Shown here one piece after another: positions 8,180 through 16,976 of a DNA stretch of 64,000 nucleotides. The position numbers and the translations under genes are program-made. The stretch is from positions 62,001 to 126,000 of the forward strand of contig JAJZBQ010000004.1 of the NCBI GenBank assembly GCA_021798835.1, written 5' to 3'. The stretch comes from Pseudomonadota bacterium. Lineage in GTDB: Bacteria; Pseudomonadota; Gammaproteobacteria; Burkholderiales; Ferrovaceae. The notes beneath the pieces are model-generated. The model had not been told where the DNA came from and ran no database searches. It was given only the letters and a program-made list of their open reading frames with translations. Numbering within the stretch: position 1 is the first letter of the stretch; each line of letters opens with the position of its first letter.

Positions 8180-8398
8180 ATGTATGCAATCAGCCATATT
8201 CCACCCGATCGAATGATCCCAGAGCAGCGTCGTCGCGAGATCGCCTCGCTGTTGGCAAACGGACTGGTACGTCTACGTAGTGCCGGGGTGACGCAGTCCG
8301 AAAACCTGGCCGCAGAGAGCGAGTTTGAACTTGCTATTCCGCCAGAAGGAAGCGTTCATCAGGTCTCCAACCCACCGAGGAAAAAGGAGATTCCATGA
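8180..8398 (+). CDS. Small conserved hypothetical protein upstream of DUF2924
   Basis: A 72-residue protein whose core (PDRMIPEQRRREIASLLANG) resembles the small proteins usually found just before DUF2924 genes in proteobacterial phage-like elements. GGAGAGG lies 10 nt upstream and the stop overlaps the next start as ATGA, so coding is well supported. Function is unknown. Confidence 0.65.
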   Translation: MYAISHIPPDRMIPEQRRREIASLLANGLVRLRSAGVTQSENLAAESEFELAIPPEGSVHQVSNPPRKKEIP

Positions 8399-8895
8399 AC
8401 CCAAAAAACCACCCCTACGTCACGCCACCCTCAGTGGTGTCGCAGATTGCACAATTGCCGAGCCTGGGCATGACGGAGATCCGGGCGTTGTGGAGACACT
8501 TGTTTTGTGCAGATACGCCGACGCATAGCCGCCCGTTTCTGGAGCGACGCATAGCGTATCGGCTGCAGGAAATCGAGTTTCGCAAGGTTGATCATAACCT
8601 GATCGATCGGAACAACCGCCGCATCAAAAACATCCTGGAAACCGGTCAGAATAAAAAGCGCGATCGCAATTACCGTCCGGTCGCCGGTACGGTGTTGGCA
8701 CGGGAACACCAGGGTGTCACTCATAGAGTCGTGGTAACCACCGATGGTCAATATGACTTTCAGGGGCGTACGTACCCAAGCCTCTCCATGATTGCAAGGG
8801 AGATCACCGGAACACGATGGTCTGGTCCCTTGTTCTTCGGGCTCAAGCCGTCAGCCACACCCAAGGCCGCCTCCAAAAAAGGAGTTCATCGATGA
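8395..8895 (+). CDS. DUF2924 domain-containing protein
   Basis: A 166-residue protein with the DUF2924 pattern: a helical N-terminus (MTEIRALWRHLFCADTPTHS), RPFLERRIAYRLQE, then a strand-rich C-terminal half (GTVLAREHQGVTHRVVVTTD, YDFQGRTYPSLSMIAREITG, RWSGPLFFGL) like a small SH3-like or restriction-linked DNA-binding fold. DUF2924 genes almost always sit directly before a serine recombinase, as here (ATGA overlap). AAAGGAG precedes the ATG. A role in recombinase regulation or DNA binding is inference from co-occurrence. Confidence 0.85.
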   Translation: MNPKNHPYVTPPSVVSQIAQLPSLGMTEIRALWRHLFCADTPTHSRPFLERRIAYRLQEIEFRKVDHNLIDRNNRRIKNILETGQNKKRDRNYRPVAGTVLAREHQGVTHRVVVTTDGQYDFQGRTYPSLSMIAREITGTRWSGPLFFGLKPSATPKAASKKGVHR

Positions 8896-10247
8896 GTGAA
8901 GTCCTGAAGCGCCGTATGCGCTGCGCGGTCTACACGCGCAAATCCACCGATGAGGGGCTCGACCAGGAATACAACTCCATCGATGCTCAACGCGACGCCG
9001 GTCATGCCTATATCACCAGCCAACGTGCCGAGGGCTGGACTCCTGTCGCCGATGACTATGACGATCCGGCATTCTCTGGCGGCAATATGGAACGGCCCGC
9101 ACTCAAGCGACTGATGGCGGACATCGAGGCCGGCAAGATCGATATCGTCGTCATCTACAAGATCGACCGGCTGACCCGCAGCCTCGCGGACTTTTCCAAG
9201 ATGGTCGAAGTGTTCGAGCGACAGGGTGTGTCCTTTGTCTCTGTAACCCAGCAGTTCAACACCACGACGAGCATGGGGCGACTGATGCTGAACATCCTGC
9301 TGTCCTTCGCCCAATTCGAGCGTGAGGTCACCGGCGAGCGCATCCGCGACAAGATTGCCGCCAGCAAGCGCAAGGGTATGTGGATGGGCGGCGTACCACC
9401 AATCGGCTACGACGTCAGGAACCGGCGACTGGTGCCCAACGAACGCGAGGCCAAGGTCGTCCGTCACATTTTTCAACGCTTCGTCGAACTCGGCTCATCG
9501 ACCATGCTGGTTAAGGAATTGCGCCTCGACGGGGTGACTTCAAAGGCATGGACCACGCAGGATGGAAAGGTTCGCGAGGGCAAACTGATCGACAAGAGCC
9601 TGATCTACAAGATGCTCGGCAACCGTACCTACCTCGGCGAACTGCGCCACAAGGAGCAGTGGTACCAGGCGGAGCATCCACCCATCGTCGACCGCGCACT
9701 GTGGGACAACGTCCACGCCATCCTGGCCACCAATGGCCGGGTGCGCGGAAATGCGACGCGGGCGACCGTGGCGTATCTGCTCAAGGGCATCGTCTTCGGC
9801 AACGACGGGCGAGCGCTGTCGCCCTGGCACACCACGAAAAAGAACGGACGCCGCTACCGCTACTACGTGCCACAGCGCGACGCCAAGGAGCACGCGGGTG
9901 CTTCGGGCTTGCCGCGTCTGCCTGCCGCAGAACTCGAATCAGCGGTACTGGAGCAACTACGGACGGTCCTGCGCGCCCCGGAACTCTTGCATGAGATGTT
10001 GCCACAGGCGATCAAACTCGACCCCACCTTGGACGAGGCCAAAATCACTGTGGCCATGATCCGGCTCGACGTGATTTGGGATCAACTGTTCCCGGCCGAG
10101 CAGACGCGGATCGTGAAATTACTGGTGGAGAAAGTGATTGTGTCTCCGACCAACATCGAACTGCGACTGCGAACTAACGGTATCGAGCGCCTGGTGCTTG
10201 AACTGCAACCGGCGGGCGTTGCCCAGCCCGAGGAGGCATTGGCATGA
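8892..10247 (+). CDS. Large serine recombinase (site-specific integrase/invertase family)
   Basis: A 451-residue serine recombinase. The resolvase domain occupies residues 10-155 with YTRKSTDEG (catalytic Ser18) and IDRLTRS (91-97). The Recombinase domain (GVPPIGYDV onward) runs to about 270, followed by a region where a zinc ribbon is usual, but no CxxC pair is evident here. The start at 8892 overlaps DUF2924 by 4 nt. Such enzymes integrate and excise phages and islands without a tyrosine recombinase, so this is the candidate integrase of the element. It is intact as read. Confidence 0.9.
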   Translation: MSEVLKRRMRCAVYTRKSTDEGLDQEYNSIDAQRDAGHAYITSQRAEGWTPVADDYDDPAFSGGNMERPALKRLMADIEAGKIDIVVIYKIDRLTRSLADFSKMVEVFERQGVSFVSVTQQFNTTTSMGRLMLNILLSFAQFEREVTGERIRDKIAASKRKGMWMGGVPPIGYDVRNRRLVPNEREAKVVRHIFQRFVELGSSTMLVKELRLDGVTSKAWTTQDGKVREGKLIDKSLIYKMLGNRTYLGELRHKEQWYQAEHPPIVDRALWDNVHAILATNGRVRGNATRATVAYLLKGIVFGNDGRALSPWHTTKKNGRRYRYYVPQRDAKEHAGASGLPRLPAAELESAVLEQLRTVLRAPELLHEMLPQAIKLDPTLDEAKITVAMIRLDVIWDQLFPAEQTRIVKLLVEKVIVSPTNIELRLRTNGIERLVLELQPAGVAQPEEALA

Positions 10248-10693
10248 GTGATATCAAAATCCAGAAGACGGGCGAACCCGACGTCATCGAGGCCAGCGAT
10301 GGCCGACTGACGTTGTCGGTGCCGATCCAGATCAAACGCCGTAGCGGGCGCAAACTGGTCACGCTGCCAAATGGCGAGACAGCCAAGGCAAGGCCATGGG
10401 ATACCGCAACAACGCCGCTGCAACTGGCGCTGGCAAGAGGCCACCGCTGGCTGGCCATGCTCCAATCCAGCGAAGCCAAGTCGCTCAAAGAGATCGCCAC
10501 CAGGGAGGGGGTCGACAACAGTTACATTAGCCGGATGGTCAACCTGACGACCTTGGCGCCGGACATCGTTGCCGCCATCCTCGACGACACCATGCCGAAC
10601 CACGTTACGCTGTTCGATCTGGCGGTGGATCCGCCGATGCTGTGGGAGGAGCAGCATGCCCGGATCGATGAGGGAGCCGAGGGGAAGGGCTAG
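10244..10693 (+). CDS. Recombinase-associated HTH protein (KorB/ParB-like HTH)
   Basis: A 149-residue protein. A basic strand-rich N-terminus (RLTLSVPIQIKRRSGRKLVT) precedes an HTH (SLKEIATREGVDNSYISRMV) and a helix that often follows such motifs (LTTLAPDIVAAILDD). It overlaps the recombinase stop by 4 nt. Proteins of this shape routinely follow DUF2924-serine recombinase pairs in mobile elements and probably direct or regulate recombination. The exact function is unknown. Confidence 0.75.
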   Translation: MSDIKIQKTGEPDVIEASDGRLTLSVPIQIKRRSGRKLVTLPNGETAKARPWDTATTPLQLALARGHRWLAMLQSSEAKSLKEIATREGVDNSYISRMVNLTTLAPDIVAAILDDTMPNHVTLFDLAVDPPMLWEEQHARIDEGAEGKG

Positions 10694-10839
10694 GTGTACC
10701 CCGCAGCAAGTGCACATTTCAGCCATGGGTACCCCAATGAAAATTACCAAGGGTGCCACGATTATCCCGTGCGCCGCTTGCATCTTCTGTCCAGTTTGCC
10801 GTGGAATACGCATTCATGGCTCTATAATCCTCTCAGAAT

Positions 10840-11094
10840 TTGGCCTCCACCAAACACGGGGCGGTTCATTGCTTCCTCGCCCTGGTATTGTTCCGTGTCC
10901 TTCGGATGCGCCTCAAGGCCAAGAACAGCCCCTATTCCCCAAACCGGATGCTGGAAGTGGTGCGCGGTATCCAACATCACCAGGTCACACTCCATCGCAA
11001 ACAATCAGCCAAGGGGCTCACCACCCTGACCCCTGAACAAAAGGATTTATTCGATACGGTCAATCTGCCAAAACCCTCAAAAATCGCGTTGTAG
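10840..11094 (+). pseudogene. Remnant of an IS1634/IS4-type transposase, C-terminal end
   Basis: An 84-codon open stretch whose middle (FLALVLFRVLRMRLKAKNS) looks like the helix near the C-terminus of IS1634-type DDE transposases, followed by the usual basic strand and an LTPEQKDLFDTV tail. No DDE catalytic residues remain and upstream frames are broken. The rest of 10694-11315 carries no intact gene. Family assignment is tentative. Confidence 0.45.
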
Positions 11095-11315
11095 TGACAA
11101 TTTTGAACATTCGTATCGTTCAAATACAATCAGTTGAGAAAAAAGTGTCGAACTCAGGAGGCCAAGGCTTTCGGTCAGACAGGTAAATGAATGTGGGACG
11201 CACAAGACTACGGCATCCCTGATCGAGGGTGCCAGTATCTGCTGACCACGGAGCTGTTTGAGATTTCCAGGTGGCACGGCCATCCTTTTACATTGGCCTT
11301 AGGCCATCGCTGAAT

Positions 11316-14300
11316 CTACTGTTGAAGATTGCTATTCGAATCGTCGCTCGAGGCCAGGAGTTCCTCCACCTGATCGAGGAACGCGGCGAGCTGGCCCGGC
11401 TCGCCGGCGATCTTCGAGCGCCATTCGACTATCGGCCTGACCATGGCCAGCTCTCGGGCGTTCGTCGACAGGCACTCCAATTCACTGCCAGTCATACCGC
11501 GCTGGCGCAGGTAATATTCGCACCATTTGCTAAAGGCCAGTATCCACAGCGAGACCGTGAGAGCGCTGTCCCACCGGGTCCAGTCCGAGGTGCTGGCGAG
11601 GGGCTGTTGCACGACCCGCTTCTGCCGACTTAGGATCGCCTGCATCGATTTCAGGCCGATCTGCTGTCGCTCAGGGCTGCTATAGGAGAAAAGGAACGCG
11701 GCGATGTTGGTCGTCTGCCCCTCGCGCGTCAAATCAAACAGCCGCATTTGGTCCTTCGGTTGCGGTTTCAGCATGCCGACCAGTTCCTGCACCCAGATCT
11801 CGCAGGCATCATCGAACTTGGCCCGGTCGTTTTGCAACAAGGGGTAGATCACATCTTGGAACAGCCACGGTTCGGTCCAGGCCAGTTGCCGCATATGCCC
11901 GCGCATGGAGTCGACCAGACACCTCAGCTCGTCGAAAGAAATGGTCGCTGGCAGTGCCTCATGGAGCGCCGCGACCAGGCCCTTGTATATTTCGGCCATC
12001 CTCGGATTTCCTGCCGCATGATGAACCATCCAGCCTAAGGCTCGCACCCGCTCCGGGCAGGTAAAGACGACCATCCACCGCAGCACGCTTTCGAGTCCTC
12101 CCGGCTTTTCCAGTTGCATCTCAATCGCATTCAGTCCCATCCATTGCAGCAGACCATTGTCGCTTCGAACGAGGCGGTCCCGCTGCCTATCGCTGATGTC
12201 GAACAGCACTGATAGCGAAATTTCACTGACGATCTGACTCAACAGGGATAGCCGCACCGCGTCTGATGCTTGTGGTTCCATTGGCACGCAGACCATATGG
12301 GATTCGGCGATTGTCAGCAGATTATCTGAGGAATGCCACCACAGGAACTTGATGGCGAAGTACTCCGACCAGGTCAAGGCTGCATACTTTGCCCCATGGA
12401 ACAGGTGTTTAGGGCCATAGGAGCTGTGTAGCAAAGTTTCGATTGGCTCTCGAAAGAACCGGGCCTCTACCACAGCCAGTTCCTTGTCTACCTCGTCATG
12501 GGGACGGTTGAACGATGCACCGAGGAACTGCGTCAGGAATTCCAGAAAATCACGCTTGGATTCGATCTCGCGAAAACGGCTGTCCCCGGTGGGTAAATGC
12601 GCGAGCACCTCGCCGAGCACCTCCCACGTCGCTGTGAAGTCCGCGAAGTCGCCCGCCTGCAGGTCGAGGTAATTGCGCAGGCCAGCCGTATCGGGCAGCG
12701 CGAGCGAGTCATCCTTGAGCAGGTCAAGCACCGCCATCTGCTCCTTCAACGGATCGCCGCTCAAGCCTTGTAGGGACGGCTCGCCGGTCCATACGCTGAG
12801 CACGTCGCCTGCCTTTGCCTTATCGAGGAAGCGTAGTGGCTCGTAGCGTCGCGGTACCGTCAGCAACGCTGTTGAGACGAAGAGAAGCCGCATGGATGGA
12901 TTCTCTGTCTGGCCTTCGGCCTGTGCTACCTGCGCCTCCTGTACCAGCTCGGACTTATATTGTTCGACCTGTAGCAAGACATCAGCAGGGATCGGGGTGA
13001 CCAGCAATGGATAGTTTTCTGTGGCCTGTTGAAACGAGTTGGACAGATTAAAACCTGCGACCGGTAGCCCGTCCGATCCCATGACGAGGATGTAGCGGTC
13101 ATGCAGCCTGCCTTCCTTCAGGCCATAGATGTGTAGCTTGATACGATTCAGTAGTTGACGGTTGTGCTCACAGCTCGCGACCAGGTTGTTAATCCGGCTC
13201 CGGATGGGCTTGTCGGATTCGCCCGGCGTGGCTTCGCCCTCCTTGGATGGCTTGGGCAGCGACGTGAAGACGATGTAGCCAGCCGTCGGGGCCGCACAAA
13301 GCAACACTAGACCTAAGCCAGCGGCATCGAAATATGGATCGAAAATGACCACCTGGTGCTGCCGGTACTTGGCCAGCAGCGCCTTGAACCACTCCACGAA
13401 TTGCAGCCGCCCCTCACCATCGCCCTGGCCCCAGCGCAAGAAAAACCGCCCCTCCGACTTCGGCGGATGAAGCCGCGCAAAAAGGGACATGAGATCGCGA
13501 TTGGCCGGGACCCAAGGGTCCGCCGCACGCCCTCCAACTCGGTTGTTGAATCCCAGATTGCCGCGATTGATAGTCAAAGCTGCCTGCACCCGTGCCGACA
13601 CGGGCGGCCGTGTGGCTTTTTCCAACCAGTCGAACTTGACCGGGCTGTTCCCTTTGCTGACTACATGCCCCTGAAGATTGATTTCCCGAACGTACCCGAT
13701 CTGCCACCGGCAACACAGCGTGCCCTCGCGGGAATTAACGCCACGGAAACCGAAAATCTCTAGATCGGTGCTGTCAGTCCTCGCGCGCAACTGGTCGCTC
13801 AACTCGAACTTGCGCTCGAACATATCTCCGTCCGCATCTCGTTCTGCAGTGGCGACGCCTGAGTAGGCGATTTGGCCGTCGTTCGCGATGCTCAGGCGGA
13901 ACTGGAAGCCGCTGAAGTACGGAACCTGCATCGGATTAAATCGAACGACGAAGGCGCGTGGAGCATCGGCCCAGCTCACGTTCAGCAAGGGACGTTCCAG
14001 ATCGTCCAGCGCAGGAAACACCAACAGCTCGATGTCGCCAAAGCGGGCGGTGTCGGCATCACCGAAGTCCAGTCCCGTATCCGCGTTGAGGCGCCTGATC
14101 ACCGATGCGGCCAAGGTCACGTCGTAGTCTTGATCTAGGCGGAACAGTGCCCCCTTGTCGGTCTGGGTGATCGAAGCGCTTAAGGCTCCAGCTCCGCCAT
14201 GCGGGCTGGAAGGCGAATGTCGGTCATGCGCATCGCGGTTGAGCAGATAGGCGACGGGGCGGTAGACCAGGGCATCTGCGGCGAGCGCAGTCGTTCCGAA

Positions 14301-14672
14301 CCGTGCTCTTAACTTGTCCGAGAGCTTGAGTTCCAATTCTTCGCTGATCGCCGAAATAGTTCGTCCGGCGCTCAATTGCCGCAGGAGGTTTGCGCAGCGG
14401 TCGCTTTTGACGTACAGGTTGAGCCGGGTAACCTGAGCCTTGACTTGCCTGATGGCTTGGAAGTTATTGTCGTCGCTGGTACTCCAGCGATCGCTGGAAT
14501 GGCTGTAGGGGAGCAGGCGGCCGTAGACGATGCGATTTTCAATCGATTGCTCGGAGGACTTGATTTGCAAGATCCACAACTGCAGCGCGCAGTGGCGGGC
14601 ATCCTTCGAGAACAGCCGCGCTAGCCGACCATCGTTGAGCAGGTCATCAAGTACAGGGGCCATCAATTCCAT
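11316..14672 (-). CDS. VPA1262-like large protein with phospholipase-D-like site
   Basis: An 1118-residue protein that I place in the VPA1262-type family from its N-terminal region and size; members cluster in genomic islands with defence genes. A PLD-like core is visible: VVIFDPYFDAAGLGLVLL near residues 440-458 and, about 80 residues later, GRLHDRYILVMGSDG near 522-536, the HxR/K-type catalytic box seen in PLD-fold nucleases. The C-terminal 500 residues are helical. ATG 14672 is chosen because GGAAAGG lies 8 nt upstream; a start at 14711 would overlap the previous stop. Nuclease activity and a defence role are inference. The upstream partner gene is cut by an IS. Confidence 0.65.
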   Translation of the reverse strand: MELMAPVLDDLLNDGRLARLFSKDARHCALQLWILQIKSSEQSIENRIVYGRLLPYSHSSDRWSTSDDNNFQAIRQVKAQVTRLNLYVKSDRCANLLRQLSAGRTISAISEELELKLSDKLRARFGTTALAADALVYRPVAYLLNRDAHDRHSPSSPHGGAGALSASITQTDKGALFRLDQDYDVTLAASVIRRLNADTGLDFGDADTARFGDIELLVFPALDDLERPLLNVSWADAPRAFVVRFNPMQVPYFSGFQFRLSIANDGQIAYSGVATAERDADGDMFERKFELSDQLRARTDSTDLEIFGFRGVNSREGTLCCRWQIGYVREINLQGHVVSKGNSPVKFDWLEKATRPPVSARVQAALTINRGNLGFNNRVGGRAADPWVPANRDLMSLFARLHPPKSEGRFFLRWGQGDGEGRLQFVEWFKALLAKYRQHQVVIFDPYFDAAGLGLVLLCAAPTAGYIVFTSLPKPSKEGEATPGESDKPIRSRINNLVASCEHNRQLLNRIKLHIYGLKEGRLHDRYILVMGSDGLPVAGFNLSNSFQQATENYPLLVTPIPADVLLQVEQYKSELVQEAQVAQAEGQTENPSMRLLFVSTALLTVPRRYEPLRFLDKAKAGDVLSVWTGEPSLQGLSGDPLKEQMAVLDLLKDDSLALPDTAGLRNYLDLQAGDFADFTATWEVLGEVLAHLPTGDSRFREIESKRDFLEFLTQFLGASFNRPHDEVDKELAVVEARFFREPIETLLHSSYGPKHLFHGAKYAALTWSEYFAIKFLWWHSSDNLLTIAESHMVCVPMEPQASDAVRLSLLSQIVSEISLSVLFDISDRQRDRLVRSDNGLLQWMGLNAIEMQLEKPGGLESVLRWMVVFTCPERVRALGWMVHHAAGNPRMAEIYKGLVAALHEALPATISFDELRCLVDSMRGHMRQLAWTEPWLFQDVIYPLLQNDRAKFDDACEIWVQELVGMLKPQPKDQMRLFDLTREGQTTNIAAFLFSYSSPERQQIGLKSMQAILSRQKRVVQQPLASTSDWTRWDSALTVSLWILAFSKWCEYYLRQRGMTGSELECLSTNARELAMVRPIVEWRSKIAGEPGQLAAFLDQVEELLASSDDSNSNLQQ

Positions 14673-14707
14673 ATGAGCACCTTTCCGTAATCTCCCTGTT
14701 CGGGTGG

Positions 14708-15040
14708 TCATGAAAGATTGGTCACATCGACTAACTTGTACATGCTTACCAATTCATCTTGGATGGCACGCATGATTGCTTGAACGTCACTCCATTGAGA
14801 AATCATGTCGTTTAGTTTCGGATATGCCTTTTGCCCCTCGAAGGGCGGCAGAGCCTTGTCACTAGTGTTCTCCCACCAAAAGCGATAGTCTGCTTGCCAA
14901 GCCTCAAGAAACGGACGCAAAACATCTCGCATCGAGCGATGAACGAGTGCGCCGAGATGGTTCTCAATACCCTTGGCATTTTTCGATCCAACAGGGAACT
15001 GACGCATAATCTTTCGTGCTTCACCGAAGAATGTATCGCG
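14708..15040 (-). pseudogene. 5'-truncated partner gene of the VPA1262-like protein
   Basis: A frame ending 35 nt before the VPA1262-like start. An internal ATG (15007) would give 99 residues, but the frame stays open without a stop right up to the IS30 end at 15040 (RDTFFGEARKIMRQFPVGS), so this looks like the C-terminal part of a longer gene. The segment MRDVLRPFLEAW recalls a conserved motif of small helical proteins found in island operons. The missing 5' part is not found beyond the IS, which points to deletion. Confidence 0.6.
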
Positions 15041-15060
15041 GATTCAAGTTTGAAGTGCAA
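15040..15060. repeat. Left inverted repeat of the IS30 element
   Basis: Begins GGATTC and ends TGAAGTGCAA. It matches the reverse complement of 16056-16076 at 18 of 21 positions by eye. The transposase stop codon lies inside it. Confidence 0.8.
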
Positions 15061-15980
15061 CGCCCTCATTTGATAATACCTGAATCGGCGACAGGAAACC
15101 AAGCCGCTTTCGCGGACGGTGGTTTAGCCGCTGCATGACCATGTCGATCTCTTCGTCGGTGATGGTGGTAAAGTCTCTGTTTTTCGGGAAGTACTGGCGG
15201 ATGAGGCCGTTGGTGTTTTCATTGGAGCCGCGCTCCCATGATGCGTAAGGATGCGCAAAGAAGAACGCTGCATCCGGCTTTTGACTCACGGTTTCATGAC
15301 CTGCAAACTCACGTCCGTTGTCCGAGGTAATAGTTAGCGTCTGATCCTGCAAGGGCCGTGAGCAACTGGATCATCGCGTCACCCACCGCCTGCGCGGTCT
15401 TGCGCTCAACTTTGCGAATCAGGGTAAAGCCGCTTTTGCGTTCTACCAGGCTGACGATGGCCTGTCGGTGGTTCTTGCCGATGACGGTATCCGCTTCCCA
15501 GTCGCCAATCCGGCTGCGATCATCAACAATTTCTGGTCGTTGCTCAATGGATACCCGGTTCGGAATGATACCGCGTCGGTCATTCTTGCCGTATCGCTTG
15601 CGCCGTTGCTTCTGGCAGCGCAAATTTCGCCACAAGGCGCCGCCGGTACGTTTGTCGGCGTACACGCGCTGATACACCGTTTCTGTACTGATGCGGGCGT
15701 GGTGGCTGATCTGCTCCGGGCTCCATTGCTCCAGAAGTTTCTGTTCAGCAAAGCGCCATGCGCTATCGGGCACGCGCCGGGCATTAACGGCATGCCGTTC
15801 AACAGCCAACCGATGTGCCTGCTTAGGCCGATAACCGCGCTGGCCGCGATTGCGTGACAGTTCGCGACAAATGCTCGCCGGGTGGCGTTTCAGCACTTGG
15901 GCAATTTCCTTTTGCGTGTGCCCGTTCACCAAGGCGTAAATCTGGTATCGTTCTTCCTGGGTGAAGTGTGTGTAGTTCAT
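15044..15980 (-). pseudogene. IS30-family transposase, frameshifted
   Basis: The N-terminal part begins MNYTHFTQEERYQIYALVNG with the IS30 HTH (QKEIAQVLKRHPASICRELS) and holds the first catalytic Asp in DWEADTVIG. The second Asp (TSDNGREF) and the Glu (NENTNGLIRQYFPK) are in a different frame. The shift lies near 15340, where LLTALA should run into the TLTITSDNG strand. No slippery heptamer is seen there, so this is a disabling mutation or a sequencing error, not programmed frameshifting. Confidence 0.85.
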
Positions 15981-16055
15981 CATGTGCAATTTCGACTGGC
16001 AAGTCAAAGAGCGTTGATATTATCGCACCTTGCCCACTGCCGGGGTTATTCAAAA

Positions 16056-16076
16056 TTGCACTTCATCCTGGAATCC
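16056..16076. repeat. Right inverted repeat of the IS30 element
   Basis: Reads TTGCACTTCA, five bases, then GGAATCC-type sequence. It is the partner of 15040-15060. The Nmad3 start codon is only 10 bp outside it. Confidence 0.8.
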
Positions 16077-16085
16077 AAGGTATAC

Positions 16086-16976
16086 ATGCGTCTGATTTTC
16101 AGCCGAAAAGGCTTCGACTCTCAATATGGAGAGGTGCCCAGTCCGATCTTGCCCAATGGACAGATGATTTCTTTACCGATCCCATCGTCCGACTCGTTGC
16201 GCCTCGGTGAACTGAAAACTGATGGAATTGACATTGGCGCACTTGCTGCCGATCTCACTCACAACCGTTTCGACGCTCAGACTGCTGTTCATGTAGATCC
16301 AGATCTATGTGGTTCAGCACTTTCGCGCAGACCGGGATGGCGTCCAGCATTCGGACAAATCGCTGCAGCACAAGGCCACTTGCAAAAGCAAGGCGTCGGA
16401 TCTGGCGACTTATTTCTTTTTTTCGGTTGGTTCCGAAAAGTAGAGTGGATCAACGGAGGCTGGCGTTATGTTCCGGGAAGTCCAGACCTGCACATTCTAT
16501 TCGGTTGGTTGCAGGTTGGCGAGGTACTCCTGGTGACGGACCGCGTGCAGGATGTCTTAAGTTCCCACCCATGGCTGCGCGAACATCCACACATAGCATC
16601 CGCTGACCGCTTCAACCGTAAGAACAACACAATCTATGTGGCTGCGGAGTCACTACGCTTAGGGGGCGCTGACGTAGGGCACTCCGGCGGAGGCTTATTC
16701 AAGCAATTCATTCCGTCGTTGCGGTTAACGGCAGATGGTCGAAATCGTTCGTGCTGGAGCCTGCCGACGTGGTTCATGCCTGTAGATGGGCGACCCGCGC
16801 TGTCATACCACGGGAAACCATCTCGATGGGTAATGGATAACGACTCAGTATTGTTGCAGACGGTCGCCAAAGGGCAAGAATTTATCCTCGATTGCGGTTA
16901 CTATCCGGAGGCCACCGGGTGGTTGACCAAGTTATTTACATCACTGTCACCTTTTTCTATTGCGGAGATATCATGA
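16086..16976 (+). CDS. Nmad3-type nucleotide-modification-associated protein
   Basis: A 296-residue protein whose first 40 residues (MRLIFSRKGFDSQYG, then PSPILPNGQMISLPIP) are the signature of the Nmad3 family. That family was defined computationally by association with modified-base biosynthesis in phages and mobile elements. The fold is mixed alpha/beta, with His/Asp-rich segments such as HVDPDLCGSALSRRPGW. The start at 16086 matches the family start; the frame is open upstream only because it reads into the IS. The stop overlaps the Nmad2 start as ATGA. Substrate and reaction are unknown. Its native promoter region has been replaced by the IS30 end. Confidence 0.75.
   Translation: MRLIFSRKGFDSQYGEVPSPILPNGQMISLPIPSSDSLRLGELKTDGIDIGALAADLTHNRFDAQTAVHVDPDLCGSALSRRPGWRPAFGQIAAAQGHLQKQGVGSGDLFLFFGWFRKVEWINGGWRYVPGSPDLHILFGWLQVGEVLLVTDRVQDVLSSHPWLREHPHIASADRFNRKNNTIYVAAESLRLGGADVGHSGGGLFKQFIPSLRLTADGRNRSCWSLPTWFMPVDGRPALSYHGKPSRWVMDNDSVLLQTVAKGQEFILDCGYYPEATGWLTKLFTSLSPFSIAEIS

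Larger units (their letters stand above)
15040..16076 (-). mobile_element. IS30-family insertion sequence
   Basis: A 1037-bp element bounded by 21-bp imperfect inverted repeats (15040-15060 and 16056-16076) that agree at 18 positions, with outer block GGATTC and inner block TGAAGTGCAA. It carries one leftward transposase frame, broken by a frameshift. No 2-3 bp target duplication is visible: the flanks are CGC on the left and AAG on the right. It sits between the VPA1262-like locus and the Nmad pair. Confidence 0.85.

Noticed and set aside
15309-15352. Programmed frameshift in the IS30 transposase
   Set aside because: IS30 transposases are normally single-frame and no slippery run of A or T is present at the junction, so mutation or error is more likely.
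15882-16085. 68-codon N-terminal extension of the Nmad3 protein
   Set aside because: The extension reads antisense through the IS30 end; the conserved family start is at 16086, outside the IS.
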